Shown here: one piece after another, positions 18,431 to 27,046 of the stretch
How the letters are laid out: every line of letters begins with the position of its first letter
Numbering within the stretch: position 1 is the stretch's first letter
Origin: Pseudomonas sp. PB106
GTDB lineage: Bacteria > Pseudomonadota > Gammaproteobacteria > Pseudomonadales > Pseudomonadaceae
Assembly: GCF_009764645.1 (NCBI RefSeq)
Contig: NZ_RWIM01000099.1
Location: 62,001 to 126,000 of the forward strand
DNA: 64,000 bases
Reading direction: 5' to 3'
Notes under the pieces: generated by a model
What the model saw: only the letters and a program-made list of their open reading frames with translations
What the model was told of the DNA's origin: nothing
Database searches by the model: none
Made by a program: the position numbers and the translations under genes

Positions 18431-19539
18431 TTCAGCGGCCTCCCAAGCAATGCCCGCAGGTACGTTTGCACGGCGCGCGCGTTGACGAAACGGGCAGCGG
18501 CGTCGATTCGCCGTTGTTGATTCAGCGCCCGATGAGTCGCCAGTTGCGCGTTGATGGCTTCGGCGAGTGCCACCGGATCATCGACGTCAACCAAGGGCGC
18601 GACGCGGCCATCGGCAAGGATTTCCTGCGGGCCGTACGGGCAACGTGTCGCCACCACCGGCGTGCCCGTCGACAGGGCTTCGACCAACGCATTGGGGCTG
18701 CCTTCGAAGCGTGACGACAAAACAAAGCAATCGGCCCGGGCGATTTCGGCGATGGGGTCGGCGGCGTAGCCGGGCAGGTCGAAACGTTGCGCCACGCCCA
18801 GCGCCGTGGCCCGTGCGAGCAAATCACTGCACAGCGAGCCTTCGCCAAAAATGATCAGGCGCACCGTGGGATCCGGCAGACGCGCAAAGGCGTCGAGCAG
18901 GGTGTCGAAGCCTTTCTGCCGGGCCAATCGTCCCACCGCGACGATCACTGGCGTCGATTTGTCGTTCAGCCACGGATGGCGGGCAGCGGCGGGCGGGCGC
19001 TCGCGAAAATCGTTGTCGAGCACCGGGTTGTCGGCGGTGGTCACGTCTCGCGGGCGGGCGATGGTGCTGTCGACAAGATCCTGAGCGACGCCCTGTGAAA
19101 CGCAGATCACCGGGTTGGGAATCAACCGATACAGCCACGGCGCCAGCCAATAGGCGAACCGCACCGACAGGGCCGGGTTGACATGTTTGTCTCGGGAGAA
19201 CGCGTTGCGCTCGCTGACGTGCAGGCGTTTCAGCGTGCCGGATAACGTTGCGGCGGCGATGGCCACCACGTTGACGTGGGTGAGTGCGGCCAGTTGCGCA
19301 TCGAAACGGTTGGCGCGCAGGAAGCGTGTTAGCGCCGGCACGGCAGCGGCGCTGCGGGGACTTTGCAAGCGCACTTGCCGCACCCGTGGATCGAGTGCAG
19401 CGAGATTAACGCCATCGCCGGTGAGCATCAGCAGCGTCACTTCATTGCCGGCCTCGACCAATGCGCTGGCCAGACGCACCATCATTTTCTCCGCGCCGCC
19501 AGCGCCGAGGTCTTGAAGAATGATCAGCAGATTTTTCAT
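18427..19539 (-). CDS. Glycosyltransferase family 4
   Basis: A 370-residue GT-B enzyme. The N-terminus has the GAGGAEKMMVRLA donor-side motif; the C-terminal half has VGRLARQKGFDTLLDAF and the nucleotide-binding EGSPNALVEALSTGTPVV. ATG 19539 (MKNLLI) overlaps the stop of the preceding gene as ATGA, which makes it preferable to a GTG three codons upstream. It is the last of three consecutive transferase genes and probably adds a middle or late sugar to the repeat unit. Sugar specificity cannot be read. Confidence 0.88.
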   Translation of the reverse strand: MKNLLIILQDLGAGGAEKMMVRLASALVEAGNEVTLLMLTGDGVNLAALDPRVRQVRLQSPRSAAAVPALTRFLRANRFDAQLAALTHVNVVAIAAATLSGTLKRLHVSERNAFSRDKHVNPALSVRFAYWLAPWLYRLIPNPVICVSQGVAQDLVDSTIARPRDVTTADNPVLDNDFRERPPAAARHPWLNDKSTPVIVAVGRLARQKGFDTLLDAFARLPDPTVRLIIFGEGSLCSDLLARATALGVAQRFDLPGYAADPIAEIARADCFVLSSRFEGSPNALVEALSTGTPVVATRCPYGPQEILADGRVAPLVDVDDPVALAEAINAQLATHRALNQQRRIDAAARFVNARAVQTYLRALLGRPLK

Positions 19540-20606
19540 CGCTGCCACACCTGATAGTAGGCCTCGGCGGCGTATTGGCTGGTGTAGGGGCGGATCGCCT
19601 CGCTGACGGAATGCCGCGCGGGTGCGGCGTTGTCGAGGCTGTCGAGCAGCGCCTCGGCCAGCGCCGGCACATCATCGACGTTGACCAAACGCCCGAGGCG
19701 ACCGTTATCGAGCAGCTCACGCGGGCCGCTGCCGCAATCGGTCGAAACCACCGGCGTGCCCAGCGCCAGCGCCTCAACGAGCACTGTCGGCAAGCCTTCG
19801 TGCAGCGAGCTGAGAATCAGCAGGCGCGCCTGACGAATCAGCGGATAAGGATTGCGCAGATGCCCGGTGAAGTGCACCTGGCGTTCGATGCCGAGGCTGA
19901 CAGCCTGTTCTTCGAGCGCGGCGCGCATCGGGCCGTCGCCGGCAATCACCAGATATGGCAGGGCCCGCTGCTTCGCCGCCCGCGCATAGGCTTCCAGCAA
20001 CAAATGAAAACCCTTGGGTTGCACCAGCCGACCGATGCCTAGCCAAAAATGATGCGGCACGCCGCCGGGTAACGGCGCTTGCGCGGCCCGCAACAATTGC
20101 TCGGTGATCACCGCATTCGGGCAGTAACGAATGCGCGGCTGGCCCCACGGCATCAGCCGTGTCAGCGATTGGCGCAAACCCTGCGACACTGCGACGACCT
20201 TGCCGCTGCCGCACAGGTACAGCGCGTACAACAGGCGCAGGCTGGCGAGGCCGGTTTTCTGCTCGGCACAATCGAGCGCGGCGTGGCGGCTGTAAATGAC
20301 TTTGCAGGGGCTGCCAAGCGTGGCGAACCACGTGCACAGATTCGCTTGCTCCTTGGCGCCGATCAGGTGCGTCACGCCTTCGCGGCGAATCAATCGGCGG
20401 AGCAACACAATCGAGCTGAGCAATCCACGCAAGCCGCTGCCGCCGCCGGCACTGCTCGGTGCGCCGTCGACATCGGGTGAATCGCCGTTCATGACGAAGA
20501 AGCTCACGCGCCGGCCATCCTGCAAAAACTGTTCGGCCAGGCGTTGCTGCACGCACTCGACCCCGCCGCCAGTCTGGTAATCCTTGAGGGTGAACAGAAT
20601 ATGCAT
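19536..20606 (-). CDS. Glycosyltransferase family 4
   Basis: A 356-residue GT-B enzyme starting MHILFTLKDYQTGGGVE, with IGRLVQPKGFHLLLEAY and the sugar-nucleotide motif EGLPTVLVEALALGTPVV. It is a paralogue in type of the next gene but differs in sequence, so two distinct linkages are expected. ATG 20606 is used because it opens with the conserved N-terminal strand; the frame stays open far upstream across the neighbouring gene, which is not meaningful. It lies 11 bp after the WecG-type gene. Confidence 0.87.
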   Translation of the reverse strand: MHILFTLKDYQTGGGVECVQQRLAEQFLQDGRRVSFFVMNGDSPDVDGAPSSAGGGSGLRGLLSSIVLLRRLIRREGVTHLIGAKEQANLCTWFATLGSPCKVIYSRHAALDCAEQKTGLASLRLLYALYLCGSGKVVAVSQGLRQSLTRLMPWGQPRIRYCPNAVITEQLLRAAQAPLPGGVPHHFWLGIGRLVQPKGFHLLLEAYARAAKQRALPYLVIAGDGPMRAALEEQAVSLGIERQVHFTGHLRNPYPLIRQARLLILSSLHEGLPTVLVEALALGTPVVSTDCGSGPRELLDNGRLGRLVNVDDVPALAEALLDSLDNAAPARHSVSEAIRPYTSQYAAEAYYQVWQR

Positions 20607-20617
20607 CGGCGTGATCC

Positions 20618-21325
20618 TCACGGGGCAGTGACATCGATGGCGACCTGACGACGCAAAATCAACTCGGCCAGGCGCAGCGCGTTGCTCGGGTAATCGAGCA
20701 GGTAGCGTTTGATCGTGTGGGGCTCGCGGTACATGCGATAGAACGCGCGCAGGTGCAGGCGGTTGATGGCGTCGGGGTAGTAGCGCTCGCTGGCGTCGGC
20801 TTCCTGGCGAATGAATCCGCCGCAGGTAAACGCCACACCGCTGAAACCGCCTTGCAGGGCTTGCAGCACAAAGCGTTCCTGCAGCCCGGCGCCGAGGCCG
20901 ACCAGCAGCACGTTGGTGCGACAACGGCGAATGTCGGCCTGCAGCGCCACAGCTTGTTCGGCGTCGAAATAGCCGTTGTGCGTGCCGACCAGTTGCAGGC
21001 GCGGGTACTGCTTGCCGAGTTTTTCGACGAAGCGTTCGAGTTCCGCCTGACGAGCGCCGACGAGGTAGACCCGCTTGCCGCGTTGCTCGCACTCGCGCAG
21101 CACCGGATCGGCAATGGAGGTGAAGTCGAAACTGACCCGTTCCACCGCACGACCGGTGATGCGCGACATGAAACCGGACATCAGCATGCCGTCGCAAAAG
21201 TACGCCAGCGACTGCGCGGGCTGGTGCATGAAGCTGCCGATGGAGGCGAAATTGATAAACGAAAAGGCCCGGTTCGAATCCAGCAAGGCCGGCGAATAAT
21301 GGTCCACCAGTTCCAGGCGGATCAT
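20618..21325 (-). CDS. WecG/TagA/CpsF-family glycosyltransferase (GT26)
   Basis: A 235-residue member of family GT26, whose members transfer a second sugar (ManNAcA, ManNAc or glucose, depending on the enzyme) to a lipid-linked first sugar. Visible family features are NFASIGSF, the central VYLVGARQAELERFVEKL and LLVGLGAGLQERFV, and the FTCGGFI segment. Its ATG overlaps the ugd stop (21322-21325). It most likely acts directly after the WcaJ-type priming enzyme. The donor is unknown. Confidence 0.85.
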   Translation of the reverse strand: MIRLELVDHYSPALLDSNRAFSFINFASIGSFMHQPAQSLAYFCDGMLMSGFMSRITGRAVERVSFDFTSIADPVLRECEQRGKRVYLVGARQAELERFVEKLGKQYPRLQLVGTHNGYFDAEQAVALQADIRRCRTNVLLVGLGAGLQERFVLQALQGGFSGVAFTCGGFIRQEADASERYYPDAINRLHLRAFYRMYREPHTIKRYLLDYPSNALRLAELILRRQVAIDVTAP

Positions 21326-22680
21326 GATGCGAGGCCTTGCGCCTGGGCGTCGTGGGTCGGGCGACCGACGCTGATATAGGTGAAACCGCGGCTGCTCAGA
21401 CGCTGCGGATCAAACAGGTTGCGCCCGTCGAAGATCAGCGGTTGTTTGAGCAAGCGCGCGAGCAGTTCGAAATCCGGTGCGCGAAACGACGACCATTCGG
21501 TGACGATGACCAGCGCATCGGCGTTTTTCAGCGCGGCTTCTTTGGTCCCGGCCAACGTCAGGTCTTCACGGGCGCCGTACAGTTGCTGGGTCTGTTCCAT
21601 CGCCTTGGGGTCGAACGCCTGCACGCTGGCGCCGGCACGCCACAGCGCTTCCATCAACACGCGACTGGGCGCCTCGCGCATGTCATCGGTGTTGGGTTTG
21701 AAACTCAGCCCCCACACGGCAAACGTCTTGCCTTCCAGCGCGCCGTTAAAGTGATCGGCGATCTTGTGAAACAGCGTGGTCTTCTGCTCGTTATTGCGCG
21801 ACTCGACCGCTTTGAGCATGCGTGCATCGATGTCGACGCCCTGGGCCGCATGGATCAGCGCCCGAACATCCTTGGGAAAACATGAGCCGCCATAGCCGAC
21901 GCCGGGGTAGATGAACTGATAGCCGATGCGCGGATCCGAGCCAATGCCGTGGCGAACCATTTCGATGTCAGCGCCGAGCTTTTCGGCGAGCCCGGCCATC
22001 TCGTTCATGAAGCTGATCTTGGTCGCGAGCATGCAGTTGGCCGCGTACTTGGTCAGTTCCGCGCTGCGCACATCCATGACGATGATTTTTTCGCGGTTGC
22101 GATTGAACGGCTCGTACAACTCGCGCATCACTGCTTCGGCGTGCGGGCTGTCGGTGCCGATGATGATCCGGTCCGGACGCAGGCAGTCTTCGACCGCACA
22201 GCCTTCCTTGAGGAATTCCGGGTTGGAGACCACATCGAACGTCAGATCGCCCCGCCCGGACTCCAGCAGCACTTCATGGATGCAGTCGCGCACCCGATCC
22301 GCGGTGCCCACCGGCACCGTCGATTTGTCGACGATGATCTGCTCGCCGCGCAGGTGTTGGCCGATGGTGCGGGCGACACTGAGGACGTGTTTGAGGTCAG
22401 CCGAGCCGTCCTCGTCCGGCGGTGTGCCGACGGCAATCAGCAGCACCTCGCCGTGAGCGACGGCGCTGGCCAGATCGCTGCCAAATTGCAGGCGCCCGCT
22501 CTGGTGATTGTCGCGCACCAGGCTTTTCAGTCCCGGCTCGTACAAGGGCAGGGTGCCGTCGTTCAGGGCCTGGACCTTGGCGCTGTCGACATCCACGCAG
22601 AGCACGTTGTGGCCGACCTCGGCCAGCGCGGCGCCCTGGACCAGTCCGACATAACCGATACCGAATACACTCACATTCAT
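21322..22680 (-). CDS. ugd: UDP-glucose 6-dehydrogenase
   Basis: A 452-residue cytoplasmic enzyme that oxidises UDP-glucose to UDP-glucuronate with two NAD. The Rossmann motif GIGYVGLVQGA is at residues 7-17. Active-site residues are K211 in LTKYAAN, the catalytic C267 in YGGSCFPKD and D271. Length and motif order match the UDP-glucose rather than the GDP-mannose dehydrogenase branch. It sits in the exopolysaccharide operon, and a uronate epimerase divergent from the operon (29540) could convert its product to UDP-galacturonate, so the polymer is predicted to be acidic. Confidence 0.92.
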   Translation of the reverse strand: MNVSVFGIGYVGLVQGAALAEVGHNVLCVDVDSAKVQALNDGTLPLYEPGLKSLVRDNHQSGRLQFGSDLASAVAHGEVLLIAVGTPPDEDGSADLKHVLSVARTIGQHLRGEQIIVDKSTVPVGTADRVRDCIHEVLLESGRGDLTFDVVSNPEFLKEGCAVEDCLRPDRIIIGTDSPHAEAVMRELYEPFNRNREKIIVMDVRSAELTKYAANCMLATKISFMNEMAGLAEKLGADIEMVRHGIGSDPRIGYQFIYPGVGYGGSCFPKDVRALIHAAQGVDIDARMLKAVESRNNEQKTTLFHKIADHFNGALEGKTFAVWGLSFKPNTDDMREAPSRVLMEALWRAGASVQAFDPKAMEQTQQLYGAREDLTLAGTKEAALKNADALVIVTEWSSFRAPDFELLARLLKQPLIFDGRNLFDPQRLSSRGFTYISVGRPTHDAQAQGLAS

Positions 22681-22726
22681 GGGAAAACCTCATGCGCGGT
22701 GGGGCGGGCCAGCGAGGTGGCCGCTG

Positions 22727-24115
22727 TCAGTAGATGTTTTTCGAGAACAGGGTGAAGGGCGTCTTCAGCAGGATCTTGATGTCCAGCCACAGTGACCATT
22801 GGTTGATGTAGTTGAGGTCTTGGGCGACCCGCCGCTGCATCTTGTCGAGGGTCTCGGTTTCACCCCGGTGGCCAGTGATCTGCGCCAGACCGGTGATGCC
22901 GGGTTTGAGGCGGTGACGCGCCATGTAGGCGTGCACCTTGCCGGTGTAGTAGATGTTGTGGGTGACGGCGTGGGGCCGTGGCCCGACCAGCGCCATGTGG
23001 CCGAACAGCACGTTGAACAGTTGCGGCAGTTCATCGATGGAACTGCGCCGCAGAAAGCGCCCGAGCGGCGTCACGCGGTCATCGTCGCGAGTGGCCTGGC
23101 GCACTTGCTGATCGTCGTGCTGGCGCATCGAGCGGAATTTCCACACCCGGATCACTTCGCCGTCGCAGCCGTGGCGGTTCTGCTTGAACAGCACCGGGCC
23201 CGGCGAGGTCAGCTTGATCGCGATGGCGACGCCCAGCAGCAACGGGCTGAGCAGGATGATCGCCACGGCAGCCACGCTGCGTTCGAACAAGTCCTTGCAG
23301 AACAGGCTGCCGGGGTGCGAGGTGAGCAGGCTTTCGTTGAGGTAGATCGCCGGCATCCGCTCGATCTCCGAGATCGAGTGATTGAGCAGCACCATGCTGC
23401 CCAGATCCGGAATCCACACCACGTCGACGTTCATGTCGAGCAGGTTGATGTACAGCGCTTCGATCGTCGCCGCCTCGGCCATCGGCAAGACGATGTAGAC
23501 CCGGCGTGCCTGCAGGCGAGTGAGGATCTCGCGGATGTCTTCGACTTGGCCGAGCAACGGCAAAATACTCGGCGCCGGTCCGCTGTCTGCCGTGCCGACG
23601 AAGCCGAGCAACATCGGCCGTTCCGGATCGAAGAGTTTCCTCGCCAGTTCATGGGAGGTCGGGCAGGTGCCGATGATCACGGCACGGCGCTCGTGACAGA
23701 TCTTGCGCGTGTACAACCGCACGAAAAGATGCAACGGTAGAAAACTTGCGGCCTGAACCAGAAACCCCGCGACTGCCCAGACGATGATCACCTGGCGGGA
23801 GAACAGTGCGCTGGTTTGCGTCACGAAGGCGATGCTCATCAGCAAGCCCAGCAGGATCAGCCAGCCAGCGAGCAAACGACTTAGGCCGATCAGTAAACCG
23901 TGGCGCTTGTGATAGACCTGCACCAGGCTGTAGACCGGCAGCGAGCCGAGCACCGTCAGGCTCATCAGCACCCGGTATTCACTGGGCAAGTCACCGACGC
24001 GCCAGTGCACCAGCACAATCAGCAACAGGTTGACCAAAGTCATCGCGCACAACCATTGCCCCCAGAACGTGAGGCCACGGCGTTGTGCCATTTGCGCGGA
24101 ATATTGCGACGTCAT
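22727..24115 (-). CDS. Undecaprenyl-phosphate sugar phosphotransferase, WcaJ-type priming enzyme
   Basis: A 462-residue polyprenyl glycosylphosphotransferase. Four hydrophobic segments in the first 130 residues are followed by a Rossmann-like middle domain and a C-terminal catalytic domain from about residue 275. That domain has the conserved KFRSM, RRSSIDELPQLFNV, LVGPRPH and PGITGLAQITG segments. The enzyme loads the first sugar phosphate, usually glucose in full-length WcaJ-type members, onto undecaprenyl phosphate. It therefore starts the repeat unit of the Wzx/Wzy system. It follows Wzc with a 64-bp gap. Confidence 0.92.
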   Translation of the reverse strand: MTSQYSAQMAQRRGLTFWGQWLCAMTLVNLLLIVLVHWRVGDLPSEYRVLMSLTVLGSLPVYSLVQVYHKRHGLLIGLSRLLAGWLILLGLLMSIAFVTQTSALFSRQVIIVWAVAGFLVQAASFLPLHLFVRLYTRKICHERRAVIIGTCPTSHELARKLFDPERPMLLGFVGTADSGPAPSILPLLGQVEDIREILTRLQARRVYIVLPMAEAATIEALYINLLDMNVDVVWIPDLGSMVLLNHSISEIERMPAIYLNESLLTSHPGSLFCKDLFERSVAAVAIILLSPLLLGVAIAIKLTSPGPVLFKQNRHGCDGEVIRVWKFRSMRQHDDQQVRQATRDDDRVTPLGRFLRRSSIDELPQLFNVLFGHMALVGPRPHAVTHNIYYTGKVHAYMARHRLKPGITGLAQITGHRGETETLDKMQRRVAQDLNYINQWSLWLDIKILLKTPFTLFSKNIY

Positions 24116-24179
24116 CGGCTCGATCTCCGATTCGACAGAAGGGGGAATGCGGCGTTGGCGGGCGGCACGGCCCGCGAGA

Positions 24180-26498
24180 TCAGCGCGCTGCGAAGTCGTA
24201 TTCGTAGAAGGATCGGGAGTGGCCGTGGCCGTACTTGCGCGCCTTGCGCAGATCGACCTGATTGAGCACCACGCCGAACAGCGGCGCCTGGCTCTGCTGG
24301 AGCACGGCGATGCTTTTGCGCACCTGGCCGACCGGGGTGCTTTGCGCCTTGACCACGTAGATCACCGCGTCCGAGTGCTTGGCCAGCAGCAGTGCGTCGC
24401 TGACGATTTCCGCCGGTGGCGAATCGATGATGATGTGGCGATAGCGGGTCTTCAGCACTTCGAGCATGCGGCCCAGTCGTGGCGAACTGAGCAAGTCCTG
24501 CGCCGGCGGTTGAGCAACGGCGTAGCGTCCGCCGCTCGGCGATCTCAGGCGTGGGGTGTCAAACGGATCGAGTGCCGAAGGCGTCAGGCAACCCGCCGGG
24601 AGCATGTCGAGATTGCCGACGGTGCGGATGCAGTCTTCGAGGCGCGCGGTGCCGGCCATCAGGTTGGCCAGCCCGGGATTTTCCGCCGGGAAATCGAAGT
24701 TCAGCGACAGCGTCGGCTGGCGCATGTCGGCGTCAATCAACAACACGCGTTCAAGCGACGCAAGGGAGCAGGCGAGGTTGTTGGCGATGGTGCTTTTGCC
24801 TTCGCCTGATACCGAGGACGTCACCAGCACCACTTGCGACGGCGCCTCGCTGCTTTGCAGCATCAACCAGGTGCGCAGGTTGCGAATCGTCTCGCAAAAC
24901 CTCGGATGATCGTTGTCCTCGAACAGCCGGGCCAACTGGCGACGGCTTTTTTTCACCACCAGCGGCACTACGCTGAGCAGCGGCACGTTGAGCAGGCTCT
25001 CGACGGTGTCATCGGTTTTGAAGGTGTTGCTCAGGGTATCGAAGAGGAAGGCGAGGGCGATGCCTACCACGGCGGCGACCAGTGCAACGATCGCGACGAT
25101 CAGGGTTTTGCGCGGTTTGCTCGCTTCCAGCGGCATGATCGCCGGATCGACGATGCGCGCTTTGGCTGAGTCCATGTCAGAGGTAGCGGCGGTTTCTTTC
25201 AGGCGGGTGACGAAGGTTTCGTACAGCGCGCGGTTGCTGTCGACTTCGCGCTGGAACTCGCGCAGTTGGAATTCCTTGCGCGAAATGTCCTGAATCTGCG
25301 CCTTGTTGCTGTTGAACGATTTGCGCAGGGCGTCCTCGCTGGCCACCGACAATTGATATTGGCGCTCGATGCCGGCCACCACTTGCTGCACTTGCAGACG
25401 CAGGCTGTTGGCGGCGGTGCGCTGTTCGGAGCGGGCGGAAATCAGCGCCGGGTGTTTCGGCCCATAACGGCCCGACAACTCTTCGACCTTGGCCTGCGCT
25501 TTGGCCAGATCGGCCTGGAACTGCTGAATCAAAGGATTGCTCAGCACCGCCGGGACGCTGGACAGGCGACTGATATCGCCATTGCTCAGGGACTGCGCCT
25601 GACGGAACTGGCTCTCGGCCTCGGCGCGGTCGCGCCGCGCATCGATCATGCGGTTGCCGGTCATTTGCAGTTCGTTGGCGCTGATGGTGGCGACGCCGTC
25701 GACGTCCACCAGGCCTTGCTCTTCGCGGTACGCCTGCAGTTTGTTCTCGGCGACGCGCAGGTTGTCGCGCAGCTCGACCAAGCGGGTGTTCATCCAACTG
25801 GTGTTGTTCTGCGAGGACTTCAGGCTGGTGTCCTGCTGGCTATCGATAAAGCCTTGGGCGAGGGCATTGGCGGCAGCGGCGGCGAGGGCCGGCTCGGGCA
25901 GTTCGACGTCGATTTCCAGCAGTTGGCTCTTGCCGACGAATTTGACGCTGGTGTGCAGCATGAGGTTTTGCGTGACGTCATTGAACACGTCCTCCTCGGT
26001 CGGCGCTGGCTTGGGCGGCGGCAACAGATCCAGCCACGGCAGCCACTGACCGGCGTTGAGGTCCGCCAGCCACTGGCGCGGCGCGAACCAGCGTTTCGGT
26101 TGTTGGCGCGGGTCGGTCAACGGATGGGTGGTCAGGCCAAGTTTGCGCACGGCGCGTTCAGCCAGATCCCGCGATTGCAGGAGTGCCTGCTGGGTTTGCA
26201 AGTAATCCGTGGTGGTGCCGCCGTCCCTGGAATCGGCGGCCTGCTGAAAGCTGAGCACCGGCGGCGTCTTGTCCTTGATCAACAAGGTCGCGCTGCCGAC
26301 GTATTGCGGCGTGACGAAGGACAGAATCACCACGGCGAGTGCACAACTGATCAGCACCAGCCACGCAATGTTCCACTTGGCGGACCAGACGACGCGCCAC
26401 AATTGCAGGAGATCAAGGGTGTCCGACTCGTCACCGGACGCTTGCGCCTGGTGTGTCTGGAGTGGACGTTCGAGGTAGGTGCTAGGGCTGTTGTCCAT
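24180..26498 (-). CDS. Wzc-type polysaccharide copolymerase / BY-kinase
   Basis: A 772-residue inner-membrane protein. A Wzz domain is framed by membrane segments near residues 43-62 and 465-485, with a coiled-coil-rich periplasmic part between. The cytoplasmic tyrosine autokinase has Walker A GEGKS (K568), Walker A' IDAD (D589, D591) and Walker B IIIDSPP (D692). The C-terminal tail has only three tyrosines (Y756, Y765, Y767), fewer than E. coli Wzc. About 25 extra Ser/Pro/Arg-rich residues interrupt the region before DLLSSPRLG (roughly 643-668). It controls chain length and couples to the OPX protein encoded 2 bp upstream. Confidence 0.92.
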   Translation of the reverse strand: MDNSPSTYLERPLQTHQAQASGDESDTLDLLQLWRVVWSAKWNIAWLVLISCALAVVILSFVTPQYVGSATLLIKDKTPPVLSFQQAADSRDGGTTTDYLQTQQALLQSRDLAERAVRKLGLTTHPLTDPRQQPKRWFAPRQWLADLNAGQWLPWLDLLPPPKPAPTEEDVFNDVTQNLMLHTSVKFVGKSQLLEIDVELPEPALAAAAANALAQGFIDSQQDTSLKSSQNNTSWMNTRLVELRDNLRVAENKLQAYREEQGLVDVDGVATISANELQMTGNRMIDARRDRAEAESQFRQAQSLSNGDISRLSSVPAVLSNPLIQQFQADLAKAQAKVEELSGRYGPKHPALISARSEQRTAANSLRLQVQQVVAGIERQYQLSVASEDALRKSFNSNKAQIQDISRKEFQLREFQREVDSNRALYETFVTRLKETAATSDMDSAKARIVDPAIMPLEASKPRKTLIVAIVALVAAVVGIALAFLFDTLSNTFKTDDTVESLLNVPLLSVVPLVVKKSRRQLARLFEDNDHPRFCETIRNLRTWLMLQSSEAPSQVVLVTSSVSGEGKSTIANNLACSLASLERVLLIDADMRQPTLSLNFDFPAENPGLANLMAGTARLEDCIRTVGNLDMLPAGCLTPSALDPFDTPRLRSPSGGRYAVAQPPAQDLLSSPRLGRMLEVLKTRYRHIIIDSPPAEIVSDALLLAKHSDAVIYVVKAQSTPVGQVRKSIAVLQQSQAPLFGVVLNQVDLRKARKYGHGHSRSFYEYDFAAR

Positions 26499-26500
26499 GA

Positions 26501-27034
26501 TCAGAAAAAGCCTTGTGCAATGGAAATGGTGTCGCCGGGGGCGATGACGGTGGTGCGTGAAATGTTCTCGGTGACCGGCGGCCCGCCGCTGCCACGCAGG
26601 ATCGTTACGCGTTTCATCGAGGCGCGTTCGGTGAGGCCGCCGCCCAGCGCAATGGCTTTTTCCAAGGTCAGGCCCGGTTGGAAGGGATAGCTGCCGGGTT
26701 TCTGCACCTCGCCATTGATGTAGAAGGGGCGGTATTCGATCTGGGCGAGGCTGACCTTCGGATCGATCAGATAGCCTTGCTTGAGGCCGTCGACGATTTT
26801 CTGTTCGACCTGATTGGGCGTCAGGCCCATGGCAACGATTTCGCCTAAAAACGGGTAAGAGAAGGTCCCGGAATCATTCAGGCGGATCTTCTTGAAACTC
26901 AACTCGGGCTCGCCGAACACGGTAATGCGCAAGACATCACCGGCGGCCAAACGGTAATTGGTGCCGGGGTCTGCGGCCTCGACAGTCGGTGTGATCCATA
27001 GCAATAACAGCAGCAACATCAGGCGCGCGTTCAT
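26501..27034 (-). CDS. Short OPX polysaccharide export protein (Wza/GumB family, no barrel helix)
   Basis: A 177-residue exported protein: signal peptide to about residue 20 (PTVEAAD), a polysaccharide-export domain (YRLAAGDVLRITVFGEPELS) and one SLBB domain (YINGEVQKPGSYPF). It is about half the length of E. coli Wza, has no lipobox cysteine and lacks the C-terminal amphipathic helix that forms the outer-membrane pore. It is 12 bp after a gene for a separate outer-membrane beta-barrel, which matches the composite OPX/beta-barrel export systems described in Myxococcus. It probably forms the periplasmic part of the channel. Confidence 0.9.
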   Translation of the reverse strand: MNARLMLLLLLLWITPTVEAADPGTNYRLAAGDVLRITVFGEPELSFKKIRLNDSGTFSYPFLGEIVAMGLTPNQVEQKIVDGLKQGYLIDPKVSLAQIEYRPFYINGEVQKPGSYPFQPGLTLEKAIALGGGLTERASMKRVTILRGSGGPPVTENISRTTVIAPGDTISIAQGFF

Positions 27035-27046
27035 GGCCCAACCCTC

